Shown here in pieces: positions 25,258 through 33,835 of a stretch of 64,000 nucleotides of DNA. The notes under the pieces were generated by a model, which was not told the origin of the DNA, searched no databases, and saw nothing but the letters and a program-made list of their open reading frames with translations. The stretch is taken from positions 1-64,000 of the forward strand of contig JAIYDJ010000039.1 of assembly GCA_027487575.1 (NCBI GenBank), in the 5' to 3' direction. The DNA is from Rhodobacter sp. GTDB lineage: Bacteria; Pseudomonadota; Alphaproteobacteria; Rhodobacterales; Rhodobacteraceae. The position numbers and the translations under genes were made by a program. The stretch's first letter is position 1, and the number at the start of each line of letters is the position of its first letter.

Positions 25258-26131
25258 CCTCCACTGGGCCGCGCACGGCCCGAACCGCATAGGCCCGCCG
25301 GATCAGGGTCGCCAACGCCTCGACCGCTTGCGAATGCACAGGGTCGGCCACATACAGATTGACCTTGATCCGTCCCAGATCGGGCAGCAGGCCGTGATGC
25401 GCGATCTGTTCCATATAGGGGGGTTCCGATCCCGCCAGCACGGTGTGGACCGCCAGATCGGCGCTGACCGTCGCCTCGACCGCGCGTGTGCTGTCGCTTT
25501 CCACCGCCATTTCCCATGCGATCCCCGCATCGTCCAGCGCCGCCTGCACGCCTTGCCGGAAGATGCAGTTCGTCTCGTGCGCCAACCGCAACGGGCGCTG
25601 CCGCCACGCCTGCCCGCCCGGCGCCCCGATCCACACCAGCGGCACATCGGCCAGCGTTTCGCCCCCCGGCTCCACCGTGTCTTCGGTCGTCAGGATGATG
25701 TCGCATTCCCCCCGTGCGAATTGCGCCTTCAGCGTGCGCGTGAAGGCTGAGATCAGTTGTATCCGCATCTTGGGATAATCCTTGGCGAACCGCTGCATCA
25801 CCTGCGGGATCGCCGGATAGACCAGATCGTGCGGCACCCCCAGTACAACCTCGCCGTGATGCGCGGCTTCGGTCATCCGCCCGAACACCTCGTCGTTCAG
25901 GGTCAGCATCCGCCGCGCATATCCCAGCAACTGCTCACCGGCCGCCGTCAGGGCCACCTTGCGCCCCGACCGGTCGAGCAGGTCAACGTCTAGCATCTCT
26001 TCCAGACGCTTGATCTGCATCGACACCGCCGATTGCGTCAGGTTCAGAAACCCGGCCGCCCGCGTCACCCCGCCGGCATCGGCGATGGCCACAAAGGACC
26101 GCAGCGATGTCATGTCCAGATTTCGAACCAT
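25229..26131 (-). CDS. LysR-family transcriptional regulator
   Basis: The 300-residue regulator has an N-terminal winged helix-turn-helix (about 5-65: LRSFVAIADAGGVTRAAGFLNLTQSAVSMQIKRLEEML) and a periplasmic-binding-like effector domain from about 90. The start MVRNLDMTSLR (26131) puts the helix-turn-helix at the usual distance. LysR proteins commonly regulate a divergent neighbour; here that is the DUF1127 gene at 26266, across a 134-bp gap. Effector not predictable. Its 3' end overlaps the quinone oxidoreductase gene convergently. Confidence 0.93.
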   Translation of the reverse strand: MVRNLDMTSLRSFVAIADAGGVTRAAGFLNLTQSAVSMQIKRLEEMLDVDLLDRSGRKVALTAAGEQLLGYARRMLTLNDEVFGRMTEAAHHGEVVLGVPHDLVYPAIPQVMQRFAKDYPKMRIQLISAFTRTLKAQFARGECDIILTTEDTVEPGGETLADVPLVWIGAPGGQAWRQRPLRLAHETNCIFRQGVQAALDDAGIAWEMAVESDSTRAVEATVSADLAVHTVLAGSEPPYMEQIAHHGLLPDLGRIKVNLYVADPVHSQAVEALATLIRRAYAVRAVRGPVEVTVPERQAG

Positions 26132-26265
26132 ATCACAAATCCTGATGCGAGCAGTCAAAAGCATTCATTTCAAGAATGTCACTGATTCGGGTATTGAAAG
26201 CAAGTGATCCGATGGTGCCACGGCCCCGATCACCGACGACGATGAAACCCTGAAAGGATAAGACC

Positions 26266-26496
26266 ATGTTCGCCTCGCTCCACACCTCCACGCTGACGGT
26301 TCGTCGCGTGCAGTCGCGCGGCATTTTCGACGGCCTGTTCGCCAACCTGCGGCTTGCCCTCACCGTCCATGACCAGCGCCGGAAACTCGCCGTGCTGAAC
26401 GATGCGGCACTGGCCGACATCGGTCTGACCCGCGCTCAGGCCGAAGCCGAGGCCAACCGTCCCCTGTGGGACATCCCGGCCGACGGACGCCACTGA
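26266..26496 (+). CDS. DUF1127 small basic protein
   Basis: The 76-residue protein carries the DUF1127 (YjiS-like) motif near its C-terminus: RRKLAVLNDAALADIGLTRAQAEAEANRPLWD, with the D-x-x-L-x-D-I-G-L-T/S pattern. DUF1127 proteins in alphaproteobacteria affect sRNA/RNA turnover and phosphate or carbon responses in some species; the role here is unassigned. An AAAGGA-type ribosome-binding site precedes the start. It is divergent from lysR and is followed by an inverted repeat. Confidence 0.85.
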   Translation: MFASLHTSTLTVRRVQSRGIFDGLFANLRLALTVHDQRRKLAVLNDAALADIGLTRAQAEAEANRPLWDIPADGRH

Positions 26497-26530
26497 CCCA
26501 TCCTGCACAGAATGTCGCGGCCCCCGGTCC

Positions 26531-26558
26531 GGTTTTCATGCAGATATGCTTGAAAACC
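26531..26558 (+). repeat. Inverted repeat between the DUF1127 and BI-1 genes
   Basis: GGTTTTCA (26531-26538) pairs with TGAAAACC (26551-26558). Inside, GCA-GATA-TGC continues the stem after a T-T mismatch. No T-tract follows, so an operator or mRNA-stability hairpin is as likely as a terminator. Confidence 0.55.
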
Positions 26559-26636
26559 TGACAGGGGTTCCCAATATTGCGTGCATACGGCAGCGCGGGC
26601 CCCCGCGCTGACCTTTGGTCAAACTGGAGGCTCACA

Positions 26637-27377
26637 ATGGCTCAATACCAATCCGCCCGCCCGATCGGGGTAGGCACCCGCTCTGCCACGATCGACGCCG
26701 GCCTGCGCGCGCACATGAACAAGGTCTACGGCCTGATGTCGGTCGCCATGGTGCTGACTGGCGCCGTGGCCTGGGCCGTCGGCTCCAGCGACGCGCTGAT
26801 CGCCATCTTCCGCGACCCGATCACGATGCGCCCGAACATTCTCGGCTGGGTGGTCATGTTCGCCCCGCTGATCATGGTGTTCGCGTTCGGCGCAATGATC
26901 AACCGCCTGTCCGCCGCTGCGGCCCAACTGTTCTTCTACGCCTTTGCGGCTGTGATGGGCCTGTCGCTCGCCTGGATCTTCCAGGTCTTCACCGGCGTCT
27001 CGATCGCGCAGACCTTCTTCGTGACCGCCATCGCCTTCGCGGGCCTGTCGCTGTACGGCTACACCACGAAGAAAGACCTGTCGGGCTGGGGCACCTTCCT
27101 GATGATGGGCGTGATCGGTCTGCTGGTTGCCTCGCTGGTGAACATCTTCCTGCAGTCGCCGGCCCTGATGTTCGCGATCTCGGCCATCGGTGTGCTGGTG
27201 TTCGCAGGCCTGACCGCGTTCGACACGCAGAACATCAAGAACACCTATCTTGAGCATGCGCAGTCGATGGACGACGAATGGCTGGCAAAATCGGCGATCA
27301 TGGGCGCGCTGAACCTGTACATGAACTTCATCAACCTGTTCATGTTCCTGCTGCAGTTCCTCGGCAACCGCGAATAA
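26637..27377 (+). CDS. Bax inhibitor-1/YccA family membrane protein
   Basis: A 246-residue inner-membrane protein with seven predicted helices, from GLMSVAMVLTGAVAWAVG to LYMNFINLFMFLLQFLG. Conserved BI-1 features are the ALNLYMNFINLFMFLLQ C-terminal helix and the two acidic residues FDTQNIKNTYL that act in pH-dependent Ca leak in structurally studied relatives. The start at 26637 is preceded by CTGGAGG at correct spacing. Function in bacteria is linked to Ca or membrane-stress homeostasis and FtsH control in some species. It ends 19 bp before a terminator and appears monocistronic. Confidence 0.92.
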   Translation: MAQYQSARPIGVGTRSATIDAGLRAHMNKVYGLMSVAMVLTGAVAWAVGSSDALIAIFRDPITMRPNILGWVVMFAPLIMVFAFGAMINRLSAAAAQLFFYAFAAVMGLSLAWIFQVFTGVSIAQTFFVTAIAFAGLSLYGYTTKKDLSGWGTFLMMGVIGLLVASLVNIFLQSPALMFAISAIGVLVFAGLTAFDTQNIKNTYLEHAQSMDDEWLAKSAIMGALNLYMNFINLFMFLLQFLGNRE

Positions 27378-27395
27378 CCGCACCGCCTGAGATGC

Positions 27396-27425
27396 AAAGG
27401 GCCGGGGGAAACCCCGGCCCTTTTG
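27396..27425 (+). terminator. Rho-independent terminator of the BI-1 gene
   Basis: AAAGGGCCGGGG and CCCCGGCCCTTTT form a 12-bp stem with a GAAA loop, ending in a T-run. Confidence 0.93.
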
Positions 27426-27562
27426 CTATGGAACGTCGCCGTCCACGCACATCTGCTTCAGACAATCCGAAAAACAGCTTGCCGAAAGCCCGGAATAGCC
27501 GTCAGGAAAAGGCCGGTCCCGACACCTGCAACTGCCGTCAGACCGAAACCAATTCCGAATGC

Positions 27563-27590
27563 AAAAGGCCGCGCACGGGGCGCGGCCTTT
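27563..27590 (-). terminator. Rho-independent terminator of rpmG
   Basis: An 11-bp stem, AAAGGCCGCGC pairing with GCGCGGCCTTT around a 5-nt loop, lies 23 bp beyond the rpmG stop on the minus strand. A short T-run (TTTT) follows on the minus strand. Confidence 0.85.
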
Positions 27591-27612
27591 GTCTGCAGAC
27601 CGGGCAGGATCC

Positions 27613-27780
27613 TTACTTGATCTTGCCTTCCTTGTATTCCACGTGCTGCCGCTTGACCGGATCATACTTGTTCACGGTCATCTTCTCGGTCATCGTCCGC
27701 GCGTTCTTCTTGGTCACATAGAAGTGCCCGGTGCCTGCCGTCGAGTTCAGACGGATCTTGATCGTCGCCGGTTTGGCCAT
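27613..27780 (-). CDS. rpmG: 50S ribosomal protein L33
   Basis: The 55-residue protein reads [20 protein letters not shown] then [20 protein letters not shown] and ends EYKEGKIK, an unmistakable bacterial L33. It contains no cysteines, so it is the zinc-independent (C-minus) form. It joins the E-site region of the large ribosomal subunit. The gene is below the usual length cut-off of an automatic scan but is complete, with start at 27780 and a strong terminator after it. It stands alone on the minus strand. Confidence 0.96.
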   Translation of the reverse strand: MAKPATIKIRLNSTAGTGHFYVTKKNARTMTEKMTVNKYDPVKRQHVEYKEGKIK

Positions 27781-27882
27781 AGTCCCAGTCTCCTGCCGCC
27801 CGGATGCCCACGGCCCCGGTGAAATGGTGAAGCCCGCGTTTTACGCAGGCGACCGGCAGAGTCAACAGCAAAACCGCCCACC

Positions 27883-27931
27883 GCATTTTCTGTCCTCAAA
27901 TATCCCTGCCAGAGGCGTCTGCGCCTCTGGC
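27883..27931. repeat. Dispersed intergenic element, copy B
   Basis: GCATTTTCTGTCC then TCAAATATCCCTG, followed by a perfect 10-bp hairpin GCCAGAGGCG/CGCCTCTGGC with TCTG loop (27908-27931). Shares its 5' box with copies A and D; the hairpin differs in sequence. It lies between rpmG and the RNase P RNA gene. Confidence 0.7.
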
Positions 27932-28006
27932 GCAGACCGGTCCTCGCGCGATGCGCGGACCCAACCAGATCTTGTCGCCCCTGGGCGGCGCCTTTTGATA
28001 GGCGTA

Positions 28007-28434
28007 GATTGCGCGGATGGCCTGTAAGCCGGATTCTGTCCCGGGTGCCTCGCCTTGCGACGACGCCCCCATGGATGACCATTCCTCTGCCGCACCTGTT
28101 GCCAGGGCGGTCAAGCTGCCAACCCGGGCCTCTGGGCTGAAGCGTCCCTGTGGCGGTATCCTGTCGGACCGGTCCCACGCAAGGCCCCTATTCGGCATTG
28201 CTCCGGGTGGGGCTTGCCGTGCCGTCCCGGTTGCCCGGTCCGCGGTGGGCTCTTACCCCACCGTTTCACCATCACCATGGACCCACCGGCCGAAACCGGC
28301 ACCATGGCAGTCTCTTCTCTGTGGCGCTTTCCCTGGGGTTGCCCCCGCCGGGGGTTACCCGGCACCCTTGCTTCATGGAGTCCGGACTTTCCTCGAAGGT
28401 TTCCCCCCGCGGTCATCCAGCCATCCGCGCAAGC
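28007..28434 (-). ncRNA. rnpB: RNase P RNA (class A)
   Basis: The catalytic RNA of RNase P, about 428 nt, on the minus strand. The 5' and 3' ends form a perfect 13-bp P1 helix: TTGCGCGGATGGC at the 5' end (plus-strand 28420-28432) with GCCATCCGCGCAA at the 3' end (28009-28021). The P4 core elements are present: GAGGAAAGTCCGGACTCC (28377-28394) and ACAGAATCCGGCTTA (28025-28039). The exact ends are estimated to a few bases. Open frames read across this region are spurious. The 5' end lies only a few bases after the stop codon of the upstream amidase gene, so its promoter must overlap that gene or it is processed from a read-through transcript. Confidence 0.95.
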
Positions 28435-28439
28435 GGGGC

Positions 28440-29123
28440 TTACGCGCCGCCCGCGCCTGCGTCAAGCAGACCCGCCGCCAGTGCCCGGTCGATCTCGTCC
28501 AGCGGTCCCGAGGACCAGGGACGGAACCGAAGCCGGAAGGCTTTCAGCAGGACCTCCGGCGCGGCGGGTGGATAGCCGAACGCGGCCAGATCGGCGGCGA
28601 AATCGCCCGGCGCGCCCGGCACCGGCCAGACCGACAGCCCCACCCGCGCCAGCCTGCGCCAGTCGAACCGCCCGCCGGGATCGGCCTTGCGCCCCGGTGC
28701 CATGTCGGAATGCGCGATGATGCCCGCAGGCCCGATGTCCCACCGCGCCATCACCCCGGTCAGCAGGGTTTCAAGCGCGGCCATCTGCGGCTCTGGAAAA
28801 GGCTGCGCGCCGGTGTTGGCCAGTTCGATCCCGATGGACCGCGAGTTGATGTCGTCGACGCCGCCCCATGCCCCGGCACCGGCATGCCAGGCCCGCATCT
28901 CTTCGTCCACCAGCGCCTCGACCCCGCCCGTCTCGGAAATCAGCCAATGGCATGAAACTTCGGCCTGAGGGTCGCACAGCCGCGTGCGGGCAGCCTCGCA
29001 ACTGTCCATGCCGGTGTAATGAAGCACGACCAGAGACGGCCGCAACCCGCCGCGCCGCTCGCCAAAGTTCGGCGACGCAGGCAACTCTACTGCAACGCGG
29101 TGCGGAACGGGCTGGGGTCCCAC
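28440..29123 (-). CDS. N-acetylmuramoyl-L-alanine amidase (Amidase_2)
   Basis: A 227-residue protein with the zinc-dependent Amidase_2/AmpD-type domain: VVLHYTGMDSCEAA (first zinc His), the catalytic-site IGIELANTG, and IIAHSDMAPGRKADPGGRFDW carrying the second zinc His and the Asp. It cleaves the amide bond between MurNAc (or anhydroMurNAc) and L-Ala, in peptidoglycan recycling or remodelling. No signal peptide is seen, which suits a cytoplasmic AmpD role. The start is uncertain: GTG 29123 overlaps the upstream gene by 37 bp, while a TTG at 29084 would avoid overlap and still keep the domain. rnpB starts directly downstream. Confidence 0.88.
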   Translation of the reverse strand: MGPQPVPHRVAVELPASPNFGERRGGLRPSLVVLHYTGMDSCEAARTRLCDPQAEVSCHWLISETGGVEALVDEEMRAWHAGAGAWGGVDDINSRSIGIELANTGAQPFPEPQMAALETLLTGVMARWDIGPAGIIAHSDMAPGRKADPGGRFDWRRLARVGLSVWPVPGAPGDFAADLAAFGYPPAAPEVLLKAFRLRFRPWSSGPLDEIDRALAAGLLDAGAGGA

Positions 29124-29824
29124 GAGCAGGCAAACCCGTCGCCATCGGGGTCCAGCCCCTTGCGGTCACGGTCCGGCCCGCCTGCGGCCAGGAAGGCTTC
29201 CTGCGCCAGGTCGGGCGATCCATAGCGCGCACAGGCCGCCTGCGGATTGCCTGTCCGCAGCCGGGACCGCGGGTAAAGCGCCACGCCAAGCGCGTTGTTG
29301 GTCGCCAGCGCATAGGCCACGATGTTCGGCCCGGTGTCACCCGGCCTGACCGGCAGCGCGCCGGGCTGGATCACCGTGTACTGCGCGCGGTTGCGCTCGA
29401 TCCGGGCGCGGTCGCTTTCGATGGTCTCGCGGGCCGACACGGCCTCGAAATCCTGTTCATCCGACACGGTGCCGGGACGCGGGTTCACCTCGCCCGATTC
29501 GACCCGAATCCCGGCCGGGGCGTCTCCACGCGGCCGGTCATCTTCGAAACCACCAGAGGCGACCGGCGCAGGCGCGGCCGGCAGCGGTGCCGTGCCCACA
29601 CCTTCGGCACGGTCGATCGCCGCAGCGGCGCTGTCGGTCGAAAACCCCGGCGATGCGTTCGCGGCGGGCGGGAACAGCGGCGTGGGCGTCACCGGCGCCG
29701 TCGCCTGCGCCTCGCGGTTGCGCAGATACGAGTTGTAGTCCTGAAACCCGACACCGGATTCGGGTACAGGTGGCGTGCAGGCCACAGCCGTTGCCAGCAC
29801 CGATATCAGCAAGACTGCGCGCAT
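29087..29824 (-). CDS. Excalibur-domain lipoprotein
   Basis: The 245-residue lipoprotein has a signal (MRAVLLISVLATAVAC, Cys16), a long Ala/Pro-rich linker (about 35-105), a central region of unknown fold and a C-terminal excalibur calcium-binding motif: DRDRKGLDPDGDGFACSWDP. The excalibur core D-x-D-x-D-G-x-x-C is intact, with two cysteines (AACARYG and FACSW). The start at 29824 is chosen for the lipobox; longer in-frame starts exist upstream. It would be periplasmic or outer-membrane attached. Function unknown; such proteins occur at the cell envelope and near nucleases. It lies 39 bp downstream of gatA. Confidence 0.8.
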   Translation of the reverse strand: MRAVLLISVLATAVACTPPVPESGVGFQDYNSYLRNREAQATAPVTPTPLFPPAANASPGFSTDSAAAAIDRAEGVGTAPLPAAPAPVASGGFEDDRPRGDAPAGIRVESGEVNPRPGTVSDEQDFEAVSARETIESDRARIERNRAQYTVIQPGALPVRPGDTGPNIVAYALATNNALGVALYPRSRLRTGNPQAACARYGSPDLAQEAFLAAGGPDRDRKGLDPDGDGFACSWDPSPFRTALQ

Positions 29825-29862
29825 GTTGTTCCGACCCAAGGACATCCCCGATTTTCCGCCGC

Positions 29863-31341
29863 CTACCACCATTTGTCGGCTTTCGCCACGAATCCCGCGG
29901 CCGTCTCAAGCACATGGGCGTGATTGAGAAGATCGCCCTCGGCCCAGGGCCGCCCGATCAACTGCAACCCCAGCGGCAGGCCGCGCCGGTCCAGCCCGAC
30001 CGGAACGGCAATGCCGGGCAGCCCGGCCAGGTTGACCGTTACGGTGAACACGTCGTTCAGATACATCTCGACCGGATCGGCGCTGGCCATCTCGCCCAGC
30101 CCAAAGGCGCTGGACGGGGTGGCGGGCGTCAGGATCGCGTCGATCCCCTCGGCAAAGGCCAGTTCGAAGTCGCGCTTGATCAGCGCCCGCACCCGCCGCG
30201 CGCGGTTGTAGTAGGCGTCATAGAAGCCTGCCGACAGCACATAGGTGCCCACCATGATCCGGCGCTGAACTTCCGGCCCGAACCCTTCGGCGCGGGTCTT
30301 TTCGTACATCTCGGTGATGCCATCCCCCGCCGTCAGTTTGGCCCGGTGGCCATAGCGCACCCCGTCATAGCGCGCGAGGTTGGACGATGCCTCGGCAGGC
30401 GCGATCACGTAGTAGGCGGGCAGAGCATATTTCGTGTGCGGAAGGCTGATGTCGACGATGCGCGCCCCGGCATCCTTCATCATCGCGATGCCCCTGGCCC
30501 ACAGCGCCTCGATCTCGTCGGGCATCCCGTCCATCCGGTATTCTTTTGGAATCCCGATGGTCGTGCCACGGATGTCGCCGGTCAGCGCCGCCTCGAAGTC
30601 GGGCACCGCAAGGTTTGCCGATGTGCTGTCCTTCGGATCATGCCCCGCCATCGCCTGAAGGAAAATCGCCGCATCGCGCACGGTCTTGGTCATCGGCCCG
30701 GCCTGATCAAGGCTGGACGCAAAGGCCACGATCCCCCAGCGGCTGACCCTTCCATAGGTCGGCTTGATTCCGACGATCCCGGTAAACGCCGCCGGCTGGC
30801 GGATCGACCCGCCGGTGTCGGTCCCCGTCGCCGCCAGACACAGATCCGCCGCCACCGCCGCCGCCGATCCGCCCGAAGACCCGCCTGGGGTCAGCTGCCG
30901 GTCATCGACCTTCCACGGGTTGACCGCCGGTCCATAGCAGGACGTCTCGTTGCTGGACCCCATGGCGAATTCGTCCATGTTCAGCTTGCCCAGCATGACC
31001 GCGCCCGCCTCGAACAGCCTGGTCGTCACGGTGGATTCGTACTCGGGCCGGAAGCCTTTCAGGATGTTCGACCCCGCCTGCGACGGAACCCCCTTGGTGC
31101 AGAACAGGTCCTTGATGCCCAGCGGAATGCCGCACATCGCAGGCGCATCGCCCTGTGCAAGCCGCGCATCCGCCGCCCGCGCCTGATCCAGCGCGATTTC
31201 GGGCGTCTTGTGAACAAAGGCGTTCAACCCGTCGCCCGCATCCATCGCCGTCAGGCAGGACATCGTCAGATCGACCGCCGTCAGATCGCCCTTGCGCAGC
31301 GCATCCCGCGCCGCCGCGATGGTCAGTTCGTTCGCGTTCAT
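29863..31341 (-). CDS. gatA: Aspartyl/glutamyl-tRNA amidotransferase subunit A
   Basis: The 492-residue amidase-signature enzyme is the glutaminase subunit of the GatCAB complex, making Gln-tRNA(Gln) and/or Asn-tRNA(Asn) from the misacylated forms. The Ser-cis-Ser-Lys triad is visible: Lys77 in [10 protein letters not shown], Ser155 in [13 protein letters not shown], and Ser179 in [16 protein letters not shown]. Length and domain order are normal. It overlaps gatC by four bases (ATGA), so the two are co-translated; gatB is not in this window. The rest of the chain includes the [16 protein letters not shown] segment. Confidence 0.97.
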   Translation of the reverse strand: MNANELTIAAARDALRKGDLTAVDLTMSCLTAMDAGDGLNAFVHKTPEIALDQARAADARLAQGDAPAMCGIPLGIKDLFCTKGVPSQAGSNILKGFRPEYESTVTTRLFEAGAVMLGKLNMDEFAMGSSNETSCYGPAVNPWKVDDRQLTPGGSSGGSAAAVAADLCLAATGTDTGGSIRQPAAFTGIVGIKPTYGRVSRWGIVAFASSLDQAGPMTKTVRDAAIFLQAMAGHDPKDSTSANLAVPDFEAALTGDIRGTTIGIPKEYRMDGMPDEIEALWARGIAMMKDAGARIVDISLPHTKYALPAYYVIAPAEASSNLARYDGVRYGHRAKLTAGDGITEMYEKTRAEGFGPEVQRRIMVGTYVLSAGFYDAYYNRARRVRALIKRDFELAFAEGIDAILTPATPSSAFGLGEMASADPVEMYLNDVFTVTVNLAGLPGIAVPVGLDRRGLPLGLQLIGRPWAEGDLLNHAHVLETAAGFVAKADKWW

Positions 31342-31625
31342 TCCACCACCTTCGGCACGGCAAAGAAGCCCTCGCGCGCATCGGGCGCATTGGCCAGCAC
31401 CCGGCCGGCCTGACCGCCGTCCGTCACCACATCCGCCCGCCGCGCCAGACGCATCGGCGTGACCGACGTCATCGGTTCAACGCCGGTCACATCGACTTCG
31501 TTCAACTGTTCCATGAAGCCCAGAATGCCCGACAACTGCCCGGCCAGCGCGGGCAGATCGGCCTCCTCGACACGGATCCGGGCCAGTTTTGCCACCTTGC
31601 GGGCGGTATCGGTATCAATCGACAT
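31338..31625 (-). CDS. gatC: Aspartyl/glutamyl-tRNA amidotransferase subunit C
   Basis: The 95-residue protein is the small stabilising subunit of GatCAB. Conserved features are [20 protein letters not shown], the helix ending [12 protein letters not shown], and [14 protein letters not shown] at the C-terminus. The start at 31625 (ATGTCG) follows GAGG; an in-frame TTG two codons earlier is discarded. Its stop overlaps the gatA start. The neighbouring upstream gene (ceramidase-like) is on the same strand but separated by a 27-bp gap. Confidence 0.95.
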   Translation of the reverse strand: MSIDTDTARKVAKLARIRVEEADLPALAGQLSGILGFMEQLNEVDVTGVEPMTSVTPMRLARRADVVTDGGQAGRVLANAPDAREGFFAVPKVVE

Positions 31626-31652
31626 GGGCAACCTCGTAAAGATCGATCCCGT

Positions 31653-32300
31653 TTAGCCCCGCGCCCCAGACGCTGCAAGCCTGTGACGGCGGTAAACCTC
31701 GATCATCCAGCCCAGCATGACGGCGTTCAGCACATGCCACAGGAAATGCGTGCCCATCGGCACATTCCCGCAAAGGGGTTCATCCAGCGTGCGGAACGTC
31801 AGCGAGACCACCAGAATCCCCGCGCCCAGCGCCAGCCCCCGCGCGGTGTCCGGCTGCCTGCGCATCAGCCAGGCATAGAACAGGATCAGAACCGGCACCG
31901 GCGCATAGCCCGCAGACGACCCCAGCCCGGGCACCATCCCCCACAGCGGAACGGTCGCCGCCGCATAGGGAAAGAAAGCCAGCACGCACAAGGCAGCCTG
32001 CCACCCCTTCAGCCCCAGCATGTCGCGGCTTGCGGCAAAGACATAAAGCAGGATGAACACCAGAATCGGCAGGACATCCATCAGCCCGGTCAGCCGGTTG
32101 GCATGGGTGTGAAACAGCCAGCTTCCCACCCCGATCACCGCCAGCACGACGCACATCGCCCGACCCAGCCCGGCAGACCGCGGCCACATCACCGCGGCCG
32201 CGATCACGAAGGCCAGATTGGTCACCGCATTCCACGGCTCTGCCCAATACTCCGGCCCCAACCGCTCGCAATACCCGTCCACTGCCGCCAGCCAGTCCAT
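31653..32300 (-). CDS. Ceramidase-family membrane protein (CREST superfamily)
   Basis: The 215-residue polytopic protein has about seven membrane helices. The CREST hydrolase motif is present: Ser60 and His64 in GSWLFHTH, Asp75 in GLMDVLPI, and His185/His189 in GTHFLWHVLNA, the same zinc-site arrangement as alkaline ceramidases and PAQR receptors. Many bacterial members act on unknown lipid amides; no bacterial ceramide is implied. ATG 32300 is chosen from the AAGGGAGG upstream and fits the first helix. It is upstream of gatC on the same strand. The real substrate cannot be inferred from sequence. Confidence 0.85.
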   Translation of the reverse strand: MDWLAAVDGYCERLGPEYWAEPWNAVTNLAFVIAAAVMWPRSAGLGRAMCVVLAVIGVGSWLFHTHANRLTGLMDVLPILVFILLYVFAASRDMLGLKGWQAALCVLAFFPYAAATVPLWGMVPGLGSSAGYAPVPVLILFYAWLMRRQPDTARGLALGAGILVVSLTFRTLDEPLCGNVPMGTHFLWHVLNAVMLGWMIEVYRRHRLAASGARG

Positions 32301-32549
32301 CCATCCTCCCTTGCAGCGCCGCCCAAGGCGGGGTCGACGCGCCTGCATTCGTTTTCCTCAGACTGCACAGATAGGCGCGAAACAGACATGAAAAGTATGC
32401 CTCGCGACGACAAAGTCTGTACATCGCCGCGCTGGCCCGCCGTCACGAGATGCCCTGATCCGCCGATCCGGCTTGCCTTGGTGCCGGGACCTTCCCTTCC
32501 GGCGCAACCGCCTTAAAGTCCCCCGCACAGACGCAACTGGAGAACCATC

Positions 32550-33245
32550 ATGCAGATCACCTGGCTCGGCCATTCCGGCTTTCGCATCGAGGTTGAAACG
32601 GCCATCCTTCTGGTCGATCCCTGGCTGACCGGCAATCCAATGTTTCCGGCAGACCGCCGAGCCGAGGCTATTGCGGGTGCCACGCATATCCTGCTGACCC
32701 ACGCCCATGGCGACCACGCTAGCGACGCGGCGGGCCTTGCAACCGAACTGGGGATTCCGATCCTGTGCATTCACGAGTTGTCGGAATGGTACAAGGCCAA
32801 CACCGACGCGCAGACCACCGGGATGGGCAAGGGCGGCACGGTCGATCTGGCAGGGGCGCGGGTGACGATGGTGAACGCCTGCCATTCCAGCACGATCGAC
32901 TTTCTGGGCGGACCGCCGGTCCCCGCCGGTGACGCGGCAGGTTTCATGATCGCGGGCAACGGGCACACGATCTATGTGTCCGGCGATACCGACGTGATGG
33001 CCGACATGGGCTGGATGGGCGAGTTGCACCAGCCCGACATCGGCCTGCTGGCCACGGGCGGGCACTACACCATGGACATGAAACGCGCAGCCTTCGCGGC
33101 GCGGCGGTATTTCAACTTCAAGACCGTCATCCCCTGCCACTACCGGACTTTCCCGCTTCTGGCGCAGGAAGCCTCGGATCTGGTGCTGGGCCTGCCCGGC
33201 GTCGAGGTGATCGAGCCGCAGGTGATGGAGCCGATGGTCTTTTGA
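32550..33245 (+). CDS. UPF0173-type metallo-beta-lactamase-fold hydrolase
   Basis: The 231-residue protein has the metallo-beta-lactamase motif THAHGDHASDA (His51, His53, Asp55, His56) plus the UPF0173-type elements HSGFRIEVETAILLVDPWLTGNP at the N-terminus, GDTDVMADMGWM in the middle and VIPCHYRTFPLLAQ near the end. Such proteins are annotated as metal-dependent hydrolases with unspecified substrates; some related proteins hydrolyse lactones or nucleotides. Good TGGAGAA ribosome-binding site. Stands alone, followed by a hairpin. Confidence 0.92.
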   Translation: MQITWLGHSGFRIEVETAILLVDPWLTGNPMFPADRRAEAIAGATHILLTHAHGDHASDAAGLATELGIPILCIHELSEWYKANTDAQTTGMGKGGTVDLAGARVTMVNACHSSTIDFLGGPPVPAGDAAGFMIAGNGHTIYVSGDTDVMADMGWMGELHQPDIGLLATGGHYTMDMKRAAFAARRYFNFKTVIPCHYRTFPLLAQEASDLVLGLPGVEVIEPQVMEPMVF

Positions 33246-33257
33246 TCGGCTTTGCCA

Positions 33258-33274
33258 GGGCGGGCCTCCCGCCC
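33258..33274 (+). terminator. GC hairpin downstream of the UPF0173 gene
   Basis: GGGCGGG pairs with CCCGCCC around CCT, a 7-bp stem. The following CGGTATTTT gives a short A/T tail, so it is a plausible weak terminator. Confidence 0.6.
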
Positions 33275-33375
33275 CGGTATTTTCGCTGCGCTTGTTCAAA
33301 AGAACGCCACGCTACAATACATCGATGACGGACAGACACCACGACGAAAACCACTTCTGCAAACCGTGAGGGCAA

Positions 33376-33735
33376 TCACTTTGCCGGTTTGCACTCGGGG
33401 TTCCCGTACTTCTGTTGACAGGCGTTAGCCGAGCAGGCGCGAACCTGAACATCTCTTTGTGACTGATAGATGTCCACGGTTTCTACAGCCGTGTACGGGA
33501 TCGCCACTGTTGTCATAACCTGATTGCAGTTTGTGGTAATGCCGAAGGTCGTACACGTAACCTGACCGGTGGGCTGCTGTTCGTATCGGGTTCTCGTTAC
33601 GAGTTGCTGCTTATAAACAGGTGGGATCTTTTGGTTCCAGATGGTTTGACAGGACGCTCTTTCCGCCTGAAATTCTGGAGTACCGCAGGATACAACGACG
33701 CTGGTTGCGACCAGCACCCTAAAAATACGATTCAT
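33376..33735 (-). CDS. Hypothetical Cys-rich lipoprotein
   Basis: The 119-residue lipoprotein has a signal (MNRIFRVLVATSVVVSC, Cys17) and a mature chain with polar Thr/Gln segments and several cysteines (QTIWNQ, then TCTTFGITTNCNQVMTT, and CSANACQQKYGNPEC). Pairs of cysteines suggest disulfides in the periplasm. No family was recognised. Codon use is noticeably A/T-richer than that of neighbours, and the gene is preceded by AAAGGAG at ideal spacing, so it looks real. It could be a recent acquisition. It lies on the minus strand downstream of tRNA deaminase tadA. Confidence 0.72.
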   Translation of the reverse strand: MNRIFRVLVATSVVVSCGTPEFQAERASCQTIWNQKIPPVYKQQLVTRTRYEQQPTGQVTCTTFGITTNCNQVMTTVAIPYTAVETVDIYQSQRDVQVRACSANACQQKYGNPECKPAK

Positions 33736-33835
33736 ATCTGCTCCTTTGCCCCTCAGAATCCGATATTGACTGAAGCGGTATCCAGTCTTTTTCAAGCAGT
33801 GACCTAACGGGCTTGCCAAGGCAACACTGCCGACT

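Noticed and set aside
28017-28955. Open frames across the RNase P RNA region on both strands
   Set aside because: The RNA core elements and P1 helix identify rnpB; the frames extend through structured RNA and have no protein features.
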